From: Usitatibacter rugosus
GTDB lineage: Bacteria > Pseudomonadota > Gammaproteobacteria > Burkholderiales > Usitatibacteraceae
Reading direction: 5' to 3'
NCBI RefSeq assembly: GCF_013003965.1
Contig: NZ_CP053069.1
Location: forward strand, 3,937,419 to 4,001,418
Length of the DNA: 64,000 nt
The notes below the pieces were generated by a model. It was not told where the DNA came from, made no database searches, and saw nothing but the letters and a program-made list of their open reading frames with translations. Of this stretch, positions 45,437-53,966 are shown piece by piece. Positions within the stretch are counted from its first letter, which is position 1. Each line of letters begins with the position of its first letter. The position numbers and the translations under genes were made by a program.

Positions 45437-47194
45437 TCAGCGCGGACGATGCGTGAACCACGCGACGAAGGTATCACCGTCGCTCCCGCGGCGGTCGAAG
45501 TACAGGCCCTCGCCGGATCGCCCGGCGCCACCCCACCAGAAGCCGTTCACCCAGCTCTTGTCCGCCGCGTCGATGCCCTGCGCCTGGCAGCGCGCGACCG
45601 ACTCGTCGTCGAAGAAGCGCGTGATCGGGTAGCCGCCGTCGCCGAATCCGGCGCTGTCCGCCCCGGTCGAGGTCCACGAGAAGTTCGCCGTCGTGCAGCT
45701 GGTGAACTCGAACGTGACCGTGCCCCAGCGCTTGAGCGTGAGCTCGCTGAACGTCATGCCGGGCCCGAACTTCGTGCCCGTGGCGGAGAGCAGCGGCAGA
45801 GTGAGCGTGCGGCCCACGATGCGGGCGTCCCCCGCGAGCCAGTATTGCGAGCCGACCTGGCTCGCGTCGAACCCGGAGCCGGGCGTCGGACGATAGGTGA
45901 ACCACGCCAGGAACGTCGTGCCGTCGCTGCGCCGGTGCAGGGCGAAGCCCTCGCCCGAATGGGAGTCGCCGCCGAACCACTGGCCGTTCACCCAGCTCTT
46001 GTCCGCGGCGTCGATGCCTTGCTGCTGGCAGCGCGCGGTGGCCTCGTTCGAGAACAGGCGCTGCAGCGGATAGCCGCCGGTGCCGAAGTTCGCGGAGTCG
46101 GGACCGGTCGAGGTGTACGTGAACGTCGCCCGGTCGCAGGAGAGGAGCTCGAAGCGGATCGATCCCCAGCGCTTGTTCGTGAGCTCCGAGGGGCGCATGT
46201 CCGCACCGAAGCCCGTGCCGCCGGCGCTGATCGCATTGTTGAACTCGACCACGCGCCCGTTGAACGCGGAGTCGCCGACGATCCAGTACTGCGTGCCGAC
46301 CTGCGAGGCATCCACCGTGGGCGCGGCGCCGGGTTTGTTGATGACGTTCAGGAACACGAGCCCGTTGACCTGGGCCGGCGCCGGCGTCACGAACGTCGAG
46401 ACCGTCGCACCGGTGGCCGGATCGACCTTGAGGACCGTGGAGCCGCTGTTCACCAGCAGCGTCCCATCGGGCGCATACGCCATGCCGGTAGGCCTGCCGA
46501 GCCCGGCGCGCAGCTGCACGACGCTGCCGCTCGCGAGGTCCCAGCGAAGAAGCTGGCCCGAGAGCTCGGCCGTGATGTACATGCCCTTGCCGTCCTTCGT
46601 CGCGAGGAGCCCGCGCGTGGCCGTGATGCCCGCCGTGAAGGGCGGCACCGCGACGCTCGTCTGGTTGGTGCGCGGATCGAAGCGCACGACGTTGCTGCTG
46701 TCGTAGCCCGGGATGTAGAGGTTGCCGTCGGGCCCGAACGTGGTGCCGTTGTCGGGTCCGCCGAGTCCCGATGCGCCCGCGGGGAAGGCGGGGCCGAGCG
46801 CGGCGCCGGACGGGCCGAACTTGCGCACCTCACCCGTGTTGTACATGGACACGTAGGCCGTCCCGGAGGCGTCCCAGGTGATGCCGGTGGCACCGAGGTT
46901 GGTCACGGAGGCGAACGAGCCCACGTAGGCCAGCGTGGCGTTGTCGTACTTCTCGATCACGCCCGCTTCCTCCGCCACGACGTAGAGGAACCCGTCGGGG
47001 CCGAGGCGCACGGCCTGGGCGCCGCGCAGGCGCGTGCGCGAGTCCAGCTCCTGGAGGTAGGCGCCGGTGCAGGCGTCATAGACCTGGACGGTGGTGAAGT
47101 AACCGCTCACGAAAAGGCGCGACGGGCAGGCCGACTGGGCCAGCGCCGGCAGGACCGCCAGCGTGGCGGCCAGGGCGAAGAGGCGATGCAGCAT
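45437..47194 (-). CDS. Exported NHL/SMP-30-like beta-propeller with two tandem C-terminal beta modules
   Basis: 585 residues. Signal peptide (about 1-19), then a propeller (about 20-290) with repeats such as 'AVRLGPDGFLYVVAEEAGVIEKYD' and 'TTFGPDGNLYIPGYDSSNVVRFD'. The rest is two tandem copies (about 130 residues each) of a module starting 'DASQVGTQYWIVGD'/'DASQVGSQYWLAGD' and ending with 'SWVNGxWxGG...SGEG...FxAWFTxRP'. The same W-SG-G-WF signature recurs in the genes at 52152 and 52966. No catalytic residues are evident; a secreted binding or surface protein is likely. Confidence 0.75.
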   Translation of the reverse strand: MLHRLFALAATLAVLPALAQSACPSRLFVSGYFTTVQVYDACTGAYLQELDSRTRLRGAQAVRLGPDGFLYVVAEEAGVIEKYDNATLAYVGSFASVTNLGATGITWDASGTAYVSMYNTGEVRKFGPSGAALGPAFPAGASGLGGPDNGTTFGPDGNLYIPGYDSSNVVRFDPRTNQTSVAVPPFTAGITATRGLLATKDGKGMYITAELSGQLLRWDLASGSVVQLRAGLGRPTGMAYAPDGTLLVNSGSTVLKVDPATGATVSTFVTPAPAQVNGLVFLNVINKPGAAPTVDASQVGTQYWIVGDSAFNGRVVEFNNAISAGGTGFGADMRPSELTNKRWGSIRFELLSCDRATFTYTSTGPDSANFGTGGYPLQRLFSNEATARCQQQGIDAADKSWVNGQWFGGDSHSGEGFALHRRSDGTTFLAWFTYRPTPGSGFDASQVGSQYWLAGDARIVGRTLTLPLLSATGTKFGPGMTFSELTLKRWGTVTFEFTSCTTANFSWTSTGADSAGFGDGGYPITRFFDDESVARCQAQGIDAADKSWVNGFWWGGAGRSGEGLYFDRRGSDGDTFVAWFTHRPR

Positions 47195-47306
47195 GGTGAA
47201 GCTCCGGAGAGAGTCGAGGAGCCCATGCTGGTCGGCCGGGCTCCCCGAGGCCCGGTGGAGCACCTCCGTTTTTCTTCCGAATTACCTCCGGACCCGGGAG
47301 CGGCCC

Positions 47307-49463
47307 ATGACGCCCCGTAGAATCCCCGGCGTGGCCTCCGATCCCCCGAAAAGCTCCCAACGCGAAAGCCGGCCGTTCCGGCTGGGCGACCTCGAGGTCC
47401 ATCCGGCCTCCGGCGAGGTGCGCGGCCGCCGCGGGCCGGAGCGGCTGCGGCCCCTGCTGGTCGACATCCTGCTGAGGCTGGCCGCGACCCCGGGCGAGGT
47501 CGTGCGGCGCGAAACCCTGCTGGAGGAAGTGTGGCCGCGGCGGATGGTGAACGATGAAGTCCTGTCGCGCGCCATCGCCGAATTGCGGACCGCGCTCGGC
47601 GACGATGCGCGCCAGTCCCGCTACGTGGAGACGCTGCCGAAGATCGGCTACCGGCTGGTGGCACCGGTCGAATGGCTGGACACGCTGGCCGAGACCGCGG
47701 CCGCCGCGGCGGCTCCTCCGCCCGCGCCAACAGCACTGCGCAAATCGACCCCGGTGCGCATCGTGGCGGCGCTCGCCGCGGTCGCGATCGTCGGCGCCTT
47801 CATCTACTTCCTGCGGCAGCCGGCTTCGATCTCGCCGGCCGCGATCTCGGATCTCGAGCGTCGCATCACGGCGGCACAACCGTTCGCTTCGGATCCGGAG
47901 CTCGAGGTCGGGCCGCGCTTCTCGCCCGACGGCAAGCGCGTCATCTACTCGCAGGGCGAGGGCGGCAAGTCGCGCCTCGTGATCCGCTCGGTGGACGGCC
48001 CGGAGCAGCGCGTGGTCGGCGAATCGGGGTGGCTGCAGATCGCGCCGGTGTTCTTCCCCGACGGCCGTCGCATCGCGTACTGGCAATCGCGCGACAACGA
48101 CTGCGCCATCGTCGAGCACGACCTCGAGACCGGCACCACGCGGCCGATCGTCGACTGCAAGCTCTCGCCGCGCGCCCGCTTCGACCTCTCGCCCGACGGC
48201 AAGCGCATCGCGTTCGTGGGCGTCGTGCGGCCGACGTATCCCGCCGGCGTCATCCTCGCCGACGTGGCCACGGGTGAATCGCGCGCGTTCACGCGCCCCG
48301 AGCCCGGCGTGGGCGACGACCTGCAGCCGCGGTTCAGCACCGACGGCAAGCGCCTCTCCTTCTTCCGCGGCTCCGAGTCGCACCGCCAGCTCTGGGTCGC
48401 CGACGTATCCGATCCGGCCACCGCTCGGGCCGCCAGCGCCGCCGAGGGGCTCACGTACGGCTCGGCGTGGATGGGACCCGACGGTCCGATCGTCGTGGCC
48501 GCGGACTGGTTCGGCTTCCGGGCGTTGAACCTGGTCGACGTCGCCACGGGCGAGGCTCGCCTGCTCGGGGCGCGCGGCGCCCGCTTCCCGGATCTCGCCC
48601 CGGGCGGCGCGCTGGTCTACGAGAACGCGACCTACGCGGCCAACCTCTGGGCCTTCGATCCGCGCGACACGGTGATCAAGCCGCGCGTGCTGTGGCCCTC
48701 GACGCGCTACACCAACCAGGCCGAGTACTCGCCGGACGGCAAGCGCATTGCGTTCGTGTCGAACCGGGAAGGCGTCGAGGCCATCTTCGTGGCACCCCTG
48801 GACGGCGCCCCGGCGAAGCTCACGCTGCCCGCGGGATTCCGCCACATCCGGCCGCACTGGAGCGCCGATGGCAAGGCCCTGCATGCCACGCGCATCCCGA
48901 TCGGGCCACTCCGATCGCGCCAGCAGGCGGTGCGCATCGAGATCGCGACCGGCAAGTACGAGATCCTCGAGCCGCTGGGCACGCAGGTGATCGACGTGCG
49001 CGAGAGCCGCGACGGCCAGTGGATCTACGTGGGCGAATCGTCCGGAAGCGCGATGCGGTTGCTCCGGGCCAAGGCCAGCGACCTCCACGCGATCGAGCGG
49101 CTGCCGGTGCCCCTCGTCTCCGAATACCAGCTGAGCAGCACGCGGATCGCCTTCGCCCAGCCGCAGCTTCGGGGCCTCACCAGTTGCCGCATGCCCGAGC
49201 TCACGTGCCAGCCCATCGACATCCCGATCGCGGACTTCAACCGCTTCGCCTGGACGCTGGGCGAGAAGTCGGTGTATTTCCTGCAACCCGGGGACACCGC
49301 CAACAGCCTCGCCCGGTTCGACCTGCGCTCCGGGATCGTCACCCGCCAGTGGGATTACGCGCCCACGGCCTTCGGGGGCTCGGTGGCGGTTTCGCCCGCC
49401 GAGGACTCGGTCATCGTGGTTCGCGAGGAAAAGCTCCTGATCGACCTCATGATTGCCCGGTAA
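47307..49463 (+). CDS. CadC-like winged-helix regulator: wHTH, one membrane helix, PD40 beta-propeller
   Basis: 718 residues. An OmpR-type winged helix (about 22-118, 'LEVHPASGEV...GEVVRRETLLEEVWP...YVETLPKIGYRLVAPVEW') is followed by an Ala/Pro linker, a single transmembrane segment (about 148-167, 'VRIVAALAAVAIVGAFIYFL') and a periplasmic PD40/TolB-type propeller with 'PRFSPDGKRVIYSQ', 'YSPDGKRIAFVSNR'. This is a one-component membrane-bound regulator: periplasmic sensing, cytoplasmic DNA binding. The ATG at 47307 has GGGAG upstream. It is divergent from the exported propeller gene (112 bp), a plausible target. Confidence 0.85.
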   Translation: MTPRRIPGVASDPPKSSQRESRPFRLGDLEVHPASGEVRGRRGPERLRPLLVDILLRLAATPGEVVRRETLLEEVWPRRMVNDEVLSRAIAELRTALGDDARQSRYVETLPKIGYRLVAPVEWLDTLAETAAAAAAPPPAPTALRKSTPVRIVAALAAVAIVGAFIYFLRQPASISPAAISDLERRITAAQPFASDPELEVGPRFSPDGKRVIYSQGEGGKSRLVIRSVDGPEQRVVGESGWLQIAPVFFPDGRRIAYWQSRDNDCAIVEHDLETGTTRPIVDCKLSPRARFDLSPDGKRIAFVGVVRPTYPAGVILADVATGESRAFTRPEPGVGDDLQPRFSTDGKRLSFFRGSESHRQLWVADVSDPATARAASAAEGLTYGSAWMGPDGPIVVAADWFGFRALNLVDVATGEARLLGARGARFPDLAPGGALVYENATYAANLWAFDPRDTVIKPRVLWPSTRYTNQAEYSPDGKRIAFVSNREGVEAIFVAPLDGAPAKLTLPAGFRHIRPHWSADGKALHATRIPIGPLRSRQQAVRIEIATGKYEILEPLGTQVIDVRESRDGQWIYVGESSGSAMRLLRAKASDLHAIERLPVPLVSEYQLSSTRIAFAQPQLRGLTSCRMPELTCQPIDIPIADFNRFAWTLGEKSVYFLQPGDTANSLARFDLRSGIVTRQWDYAPTAFGGSVAVSPAEDSVIVVREEKLLIDLMIAR

Positions 49464-49464
49464 T

Positions 49465-49518
49465 GTCATTCCCGCGTAGGCGGGAATCCAGCCTGGGTCC
49501 CCGCTTACGCGGGATGAC
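49465..49518. repeat. dRS3-like dispersed palindromic repeat, copy 1
   Basis: Two back-to-back hairpins: ATTCCCGC-GTAG-GCGGGAAT (49468-49487) and a second, slightly imperfect CCCGC-TTAC-GCGGG stem, separated by CCAGCCTGGGT. The outer ends GTCATTCCCGC and GCGGGATGAC are inverted too. It begins right after the stop of the wHTH gene and shares its design with the repeat at 58685-58739. Confidence 0.8.
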
Positions 49519-49575
49519 GGGCCTCGCGGGGACGACAGGCTAGTGGTCCTATTTCGCCGCGGTGCCGCAGGCGGG

Positions 49576-49581
49576 TAAAAT
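49576..49581 (+). promoter_or_regulatory. Probable -10 box of fba
   Basis: TAAAAT preceded by GCGGG, 26 nt before the fba ATG; transcription would start near 49588 and include the strong GGAGG ribosome-binding site. No clear -35 box. A separate promoter is needed because the insertion and repeat upstream cut fba off from pyk. Confidence 0.4.
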
Positions 49582-49606
49582 CGACGGTCCAACCGGAGGA
49601 ACTGCC

Positions 49607-50671
49607 ATGGCTCTCGTCTCGATGCGTCAATTGCTGGATCACGCGGCCGAAAACGGCTACGGGCTCCCCGCCTTCAACGTGAACAACCTGGAGCAGGTGC
49701 AGGCGATCATGGAGGCTGCCAGCGAGACCGACAGCCCGGTGATCATGCAGGCCTCCGCGGGCGCCCGGAAGTACGCGGGCGAGACCTTCCTCAAGTACCT
49801 GATCGAAGCCGCGGTGCTGAGCTACCCGAAGACGCCGGTCGCCATGCACCAGGACCACGGCCAGTCGCCCGCGGTGTGCGAAGGCGCCATCAAGCTCGGC
49901 TTCTCGAGCGTGATGATGGACGGCTCGCTCGAAGCCGACGGCAAGACCATCGCCTCCTACGACTACAACGTCGACGTGACCAAGAAGGTCGTCGACATGG
50001 CCCACCGCCTCGGCGTCTCCGTCGAAGGCGAGCTGGGCTGCCTGGGCTCGCTCGAGACGATGAAGGGCGACAAGGAAGACGGCCACGGCACGGACTCCGT
50101 CATGACCCGCGAGATGCTGCTCACCGATCCGGAACAAGCGGCCGACTTCGTGAAGAAGACGGGCGTCGACGCGCTCGCCATCGCCATCGGCACCTCGCAC
50201 GGCGCGTACAAGTTCACGCGCAAGCCCACGGGCGACATCCTCGCCATCGACCGCATCAAGGCGATCCACGCGCGTATCCCCAACACGCACCTCGTGATGC
50301 ACGGCTCGTCGTCGGTGCCGCAGGACCTCCTGAAGATCATCCGCGAGAACGGCGGCGAGATGAAGGAGACCTACGGCGTGCCGGTGGAAGAGATCCAGGA
50401 AGGCATCAAGCACGGCGTGCGCAAGATCAACATCGATACGGATATCCGTTTGGCGATGACCGCGGCGATCCGCAAGTACCTGAACGACAACAAGAGCGCC
50501 TTCGATCCGCGCGACTACCTCAAGCCCGCGCGCGCCGCCGCCAAGGAAATCTGCAAGCAGCGCTACACGCAGTTCGGCTGCGCGGGCCAGGGCTCGAAGC
50601 TGCAGCCGCTCACGCTCGAGAAGATGGCCAACCGCTACGCGAAGGGCGAGCTCGCCGCGGTCGTCAACTGA
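49607..50671 (+). CDS. fba: Fructose-bisphosphate aldolase, class II
   Basis: 354 residues, class II zinc aldolase of the type found in Calvin-cycle and glycolytic operons of betaproteobacteria. Zinc/substrate motif 'HQDHG' at 81-85 (Asp83, His84), then 'SVMMDGS' and '[12 protein letters not shown]'; the later '[11 protein letters not shown]' and 'VMHGSSSVP' are the active-site loops. It cleaves fructose 1,6-bisphosphate. A CGGAGGA ribosome-binding site sits 7 nt before the ATG. purC overlaps the stop (TGATG). Confidence 0.96.
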   Translation: MALVSMRQLLDHAAENGYGLPAFNVNNLEQVQAIMEAASETDSPVIMQASAGARKYAGETFLKYLIEAAVLSYPKTPVAMHQDHGQSPAVCEGAIKLGFSSVMMDGSLEADGKTIASYDYNVDVTKKVVDMAHRLGVSVEGELGCLGSLETMKGDKEDGHGTDSVMTREMLLTDPEQAADFVKKTGVDALAIAIGTSHGAYKFTRKPTGDILAIDRIKAIHARIPNTHLVMHGSSSVPQDLLKIIRENGGEMKETYGVPVEEIQEGIKHGVRKINIDTDIRLAMTAAIRKYLNDNKSAFDPRDYLKPARAAAKEICKQRYTQFGCAGQGSKLQPLTLEKMANRYAKGELAAVVN

Positions 50672-51540
50672 TGTACGAGTCCTCGATCAAGTCGCTGCCG
50701 CTCCTCGGCCGCGGCAAGGTGCGCGACATCTACGCGGTGGGTGACGACAAGCTGCTCATCGTCACCACGGACCGCCTCTCCGCGTTCGACGTGGTGCTGC
50801 CCACGCCGATCCCCGAGAAAGGCCGCGTGCTGACCGAGATGGCGAACTTCTGGTTCGCGAAGTTCGCAAGCATGGTGCCCAACCAGCTCACTGGCATCGA
50901 TCCGGAAACGGTGGTGAAGCCGGAGGAGCGCGAGCAGGTGCGCGGCCGCTCGATCGTGGTGAAGAAGCTGAAGCCCCTGCCGATCGAGGCGGTCGTGCGC
51001 GGCTACCTCGAAGGCGGCGGGCTCAAGGAATACAACGAGACGGGCACGGTCTGCGGCATCAAGCTGCCTGCGGGTCTGAAGCGCGCCTCGAAGCTGCCCG
51101 AGCCGATCTTCACCCCGGCCACGAAGGCCGAGGCGGGCATCCACGACGAGAACATCTCGTTCGAGACGATGATCAAGATTGTGGGGGAAGCGCGCGCGAA
51201 GGAAGTGCGCGAGATCGCGATCAAGCTCTACAAGGCCGCCGCGGAATACGCGCTGACCAAGGGCATCATCATCGCCGACACCAAGTTCGAGTTCGGACTG
51301 GACGATGCCGGCAAGCTGCACATCATCGACGAGGCGCTCACGCCCGACTCGTCGCGCTTCTGGCCCGCCGCCACCTGGAAGGAAGGCGAAGTGCCGGAGA
51401 GCTTCGACAAGCAGTACATCCGCAACTGGCTCGACTCGATCGGCTTCGAGCGCAAGCCGCCCGCGCCCCCGGTTCCCGAGGACGTGGCACGGCGCACCAG
51501 CGAGAAGTATCAAGAGGCGATGAGCCGCCTCGTCGCGTAG
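50671..51540 (+). CDS. purC: Phosphoribosylaminoimidazole-succinocarboxamide synthase
   Basis: 289 residues. '[29 protein letters not shown]' near the N-terminus and '[30 protein letters not shown]' are SAICAR synthetase signatures. It condenses CAIR and aspartate in purine synthesis. It starts at the ATG overlapping the fba stop by one base. fba-purC adjacency is common in betaproteobacteria. Confidence 0.96.
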   Translation: MYESSIKSLPLLGRGKVRDIYAVGDDKLLIVTTDRLSAFDVVLPTPIPEKGRVLTEMANFWFAKFASMVPNQLTGIDPETVVKPEEREQVRGRSIVVKKLKPLPIEAVVRGYLEGGGLKEYNETGTVCGIKLPAGLKRASKLPEPIFTPATKAEAGIHDENISFETMIKIVGEARAKEVREIAIKLYKAAAEYALTKGIIIADTKFEFGLDDAGKLHIIDEALTPDSSRFWPAATWKEGEVPESFDKQYIRNWLDSIGFERKPPAPPVPEDVARRTSEKYQEAMSRLVA

Positions 51541-51554
51541 CCTCCCGCCCGACC

Positions 51555-51577
51555 GTCATCCCCGCGAAGGCGGGGAT
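51555..51577. repeat. dRS3-like palindromic repeat, copy 2 (single-hairpin form)
   Basis: GTC followed by ATCCCCGC-GAAG-GCGGGGAT (51558-51577), the same GAAG loop and arm layout as the copies at 49465 and 58685 but with only one hairpin. It ends at the base before the stop codon of the convergent EF-hand gene, and the purC stop is 14 bp upstream. Confidence 0.75.
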
Positions 51578-52045
51578 CTACTTCTTCTTCAGCAGCTGCG
51601 CGTGGGCCTTGTCCAACTCGGCCTGGCTGAGGAAGCCGTCGTGGTTCGTGTCCATCACGTCGAACATCCGCTTCGATCCCGCCTCGTGCTCGCCGGCCGA
51701 CAGCTCGCCGTTGTTGTTCTTGTCGATCGCGCGAATCTTCTCCGCCGAAGTCTTCTCGCCGGCGGCTGCCTTGCGGCCCGTGACCTGCTCGTGGGCTGCA
51801 TCCATCTCCGCGGCGGTCACCTTTCCGTCGTGGTTGGCGTCCATCGTGTCGAACATCTTCTTCGCGGCGGCCGTGTGCTCCTCCATGGAGACCTTGCCGT
51901 CGCCGTTGGCGTCCATCGCCTTGAAGCTCGACATGTCGGAGCCGGCCAGCGAGACGCCGGCGGCGAGCGAGCTCGCGACGAGCGCGACGCGGGTGCCGAC
52001 GCGATTCCATTTGGATTGCCAGGTAGCGGGGGATTGCTTGCGCAT
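51578..52045 (-). CDS. Exported EF-hand calcium-binding protein
   Basis: 155 residues. After a twin-basic N-terminus and hydrophobic segment (about 17-35) there are four EF-hand loops: DANGDGKVSMEE (45-56), DANHDGKVTAAE (69-80), DKNNNGELSAGE (108-119), DTNHDGFLSQAE (132-143). All have Asp/Asn at positions 1, 3 and 5 and Glu at 12, so calcium binding is expected. Location: periplasm or outside. No partner is evident. Confidence 0.88.
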   Translation of the reverse strand: MRKQSPATWQSKWNRVGTRVALVASSLAAGVSLAGSDMSSFKAMDANGDGKVSMEEHTAAAKKMFDTMDANHDGKVTAAEMDAAHEQVTGRKAAAGEKTSAEKIRAIDKNNNGELSAGEHEAGSKRMFDVMDTNHDGFLSQAELDKAHAQLLKKK

Positions 52046-52151
52046 GGTGAGACCTCGGAACGGGAAGGCTCCAAGGTAACCGCCCGTCGCGCCCGGCGAA
52101 GCCAGCGATGCGGGGCGCTCCGCGTAGGACGCGGCCGACAGTTCAAGCCGC

Positions 52152-52958
52152 TCAGTACGTCAGGAGCTGCACCAGGTCGGCGATGCGGTGCGTGCCGCCC
52201 TCATGGACCGAGTCGAACGCGCCCCTCAGCCGGCCTTCCACGACGGCGAACGTGATACGCGCCTCGCCCAAGGCCTCGATCTGCGTGAGGAGCGACGGGC
52301 ACGTCGCGCAGTAGGACGGCGACGACTTCGTTCCGTACATCGTGCCTTCGAGCACCGACCCGTCGCCGGTCCATCGCGTCTGCTGCAACGAGAGCCAGCG
52401 GGGATCGCCGTTCGCATCGTAGATCTGCCACGTCGCGAAGACGGTGTCGCTGCCGGCGTAGCGGTGGTCGAACGTCATTCCGGAGCCGTTCGTCGCCGGG
52501 TCGTACCACGCGCCGTTGATGTTGAACTTCGAGCGCACCGCCGCGCTGTACGACGTGACGAGCATTCCCCGCCCGAGGGCCCCGGGCTCCGTCGTCATGA
52601 CGAGGATGTCCCGGGTGCCCGCCATGTCGGGTGTGTACTCGAGCGAGAAGCTCCAGGTGTGGAAGGTCTGCGCGCAGAGGGTCGTGGAGTGCGGCACCGT
52701 GAGCAGCACGGCGACGTCCAACGTCTGCCGGCCGCGGCCGAGGCGGGCTTCGGTGGGGAAGCACGCGTCGGTCGAGAAGCCGCTCACCTGGATCGTGCGC
52801 TTCACGCCGGGCGGCGCGACCGGGGGATCGACCGAGATGACCAGCACCGGAGGAACGGGGCTCAGCTTCGTGCCGGTCTCGCCATCGCCGCGCCCGGGGG
52901 GTGAGACGAGCGTTGCGATGGCGAGCAGCACGAACGGGGCGAAGGCGCGTGTCTTCAT
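52152..52958 (-). CDS. Exported beta-rich protein with W-SG-x-G module (paralogue A)
   Basis: 268 residues. Signal peptide (about 1-18), a first beta domain (about 35-140, 'DPPVAPPGVKRTIQVSGFSTDACFP') and a second module 'FNINGAWYDPATNGSGMTFDHRYAGSDTVFATWQIYDANGDPRWL' near 145-265. The second module recurs in the paralogue B gene and, in a circularly offset form, at 45437-47194. I know no named family. Four cysteines could form disulfides. It lies 7 bp after paralogue B and is probably co-transcribed with it from the twin-operator region. Confidence 0.7.
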   Translation of the reverse strand: MKTRAFAPFVLLAIATLVSPPGRGDGETGTKLSPVPPVLVISVDPPVAPPGVKRTIQVSGFSTDACFPTEARLGRGRQTLDVAVLLTVPHSTTLCAQTFHTWSFSLEYTPDMAGTRDILVMTTEPGALGRGMLVTSYSAAVRSKFNINGAWYDPATNGSGMTFDHRYAGSDTVFATWQIYDANGDPRWLSLQQTRWTGDGSVLEGTMYGTKSSPSYCATCPSLLTQIEALGEARITFAVVEGRLRGAFDSVHEGGTHRIADLVQLLTY

Positions 52959-52965
52959 GGCGCCC

Positions 52966-53814
52966 TCACTGGATGACCAGGCGCCGCGGGATGAAGCGCT
53001 GCAGGTTCGAGGCGCGGCGCTGCGTTCCGTTGTTGGGCGTGAAGTCCATCGTCGCGTCGAGATTGCCGTGGACGAAGCTCGGCGAGAACGTGAGCCTCAC
53101 GCTGCCCTGGAAGATGACGTTGGACAGCGGCATCGCGCAGGGCGCCGCGCACGAGGACGGCGTGGCCGTCGACTCGAACATGAAGCCTTCCCACACCAGG
53201 CCGTTCACCTTCCAGTCGCCCTGCTGGATCCAGTACCAGCGCGTGGCGCCCGTCGCCGGGTCATAGACGTGCCAGGTCGCGAAGACGTCGTCGTTGTTGC
53301 CGTAGTCGTGCGAGATCATCAGGCCCGAGCCCGCCGTCGCCGGATCGAACCAGGTGCCGGAGACGTCGTGGAACGCCTTCGGCTTCTCGGCCGTCGCGGT
53401 GATCATCCAGCCGGATGTGATCGGCGAGGCCTGGTTGGTCATCACCAGGACTTCGACCTGGCCCACCGCCTCCGGCGTGTAGTCGAGCTCGAACCGGTAA
53501 GGCGCGAACGCGGAGAAGCAGGCCTGGAACGTCTGCTGCTCGGAAAGCAGGATGCCGATCGCCTGCGTCCGGGCGTACGACGGCGGCAGTCCCAGCTTCG
53601 CGCCCGTCGGTACGCACGAGTTCGGCCACATCCCCGCGACGATGATCTTCCGGGCCGTGCCGGGCGGCGCGATCGCCGGTTCCACGGCCACGGCGGCGAG
53701 CGGCGGGAGGATGGAGAGCTTGGGCTTACTTACAGCCGGCTCGGCCGCGGCCGAGCCGCAGGAGACGATGGAGAGGAACACCACGAACAGGGCGGAGAGG
53801 CGTTGAAAGAACAT
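52966..53814 (-). CDS. Exported beta-rich protein with W-SG-x-G module (paralogue B)
   Basis: 282 residues. Signal peptide (about 1-24), a first domain with 'VEPAIAPPGTARKIIVAGMWPNSCVP' parallel to paralogue A, and a second with 'VSGTWFDPATAGSGLMISHDYGNNDDVFATWHVYDPATGATRWYW'. AAGGAAGA lies 6-8 nt before the ATG. A strong minus-strand TTGACA (53903-53898) and an operator palindrome (53858-53876) lie upstream, so it heads the B-A unit. The function is unknown; domain layout and export suggest a surface or periplasmic binding protein. Confidence 0.72.
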   Translation of the reverse strand: MFFQRLSALFVVFLSIVSCGSAAAEPAVSKPKLSILPPLAAVAVEPAIAPPGTARKIIVAGMWPNSCVPTGAKLGLPPSYARTQAIGILLSEQQTFQACFSAFAPYRFELDYTPEAVGQVEVLVMTNQASPITSGWMITATAEKPKAFHDVSGTWFDPATAGSGLMISHDYGNNDDVFATWHVYDPATGATRWYWIQQGDWKVNGLVWEGFMFESTATPSSCAAPCAMPLSNVIFQGSVRLTFSPSFVHGNLDATMDFTPNNGTQRRASNLQRFIPRRLVIQ

Positions 53815-53857
53815 GGAATCTTCCTTTGGATCAGTGAATTGAACGGCTGCATCAAAC

Positions 53858-53876
53858 TGCGGGAATTTTTCCCACA
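53858..53876. promoter_or_regulatory. Operator palindrome 1 (TGYGGGAA-N3-TTCCCACA)
   Basis: TGCGGGAATTTTTCCCACA, an 8-3-8 palindrome with one mismatch. It lies between the paralogue B gene and a minus-strand TTGACA (53903-53898) at the expected place of the -10/+1 region, so a bound protein would block that promoter. The same sequence recurs at 53924-53942. Confidence 0.7.
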
Positions 53877-53923
53877 TTGCGGTATGATGGGCCTCGTTGT
53901 CAAGCCTTGCCCCGGCCAACAAA

Positions 53924-53942
53924 TGTGGGAACACTTCCCACA
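53924..53942. promoter_or_regulatory. Operator palindrome 2 (TGTGGGAACACTTCCCACA)
   Basis: A perfect 8-3-8 palindrome whose half-sites equal those of operator 1. The centre-to-centre distance is 66 bp, about six helical turns. It lies 24 bp before the DUF6502 GTG, downstream of a plus-strand TATGAT (53883-53888) that may be its -10 box. Paired sites between divergent genes suggest one regulator controlling both. Confidence 0.75.
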
Positions 53943-53966
53943 CGCAAGAAATGTCGATCGAAGCCC

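Noticed and set aside
53877-53966. Extension of the DUF6502 protein upstream of its GTG
   Set aside because: It would translate through an operator palindrome and shows no conserved character.
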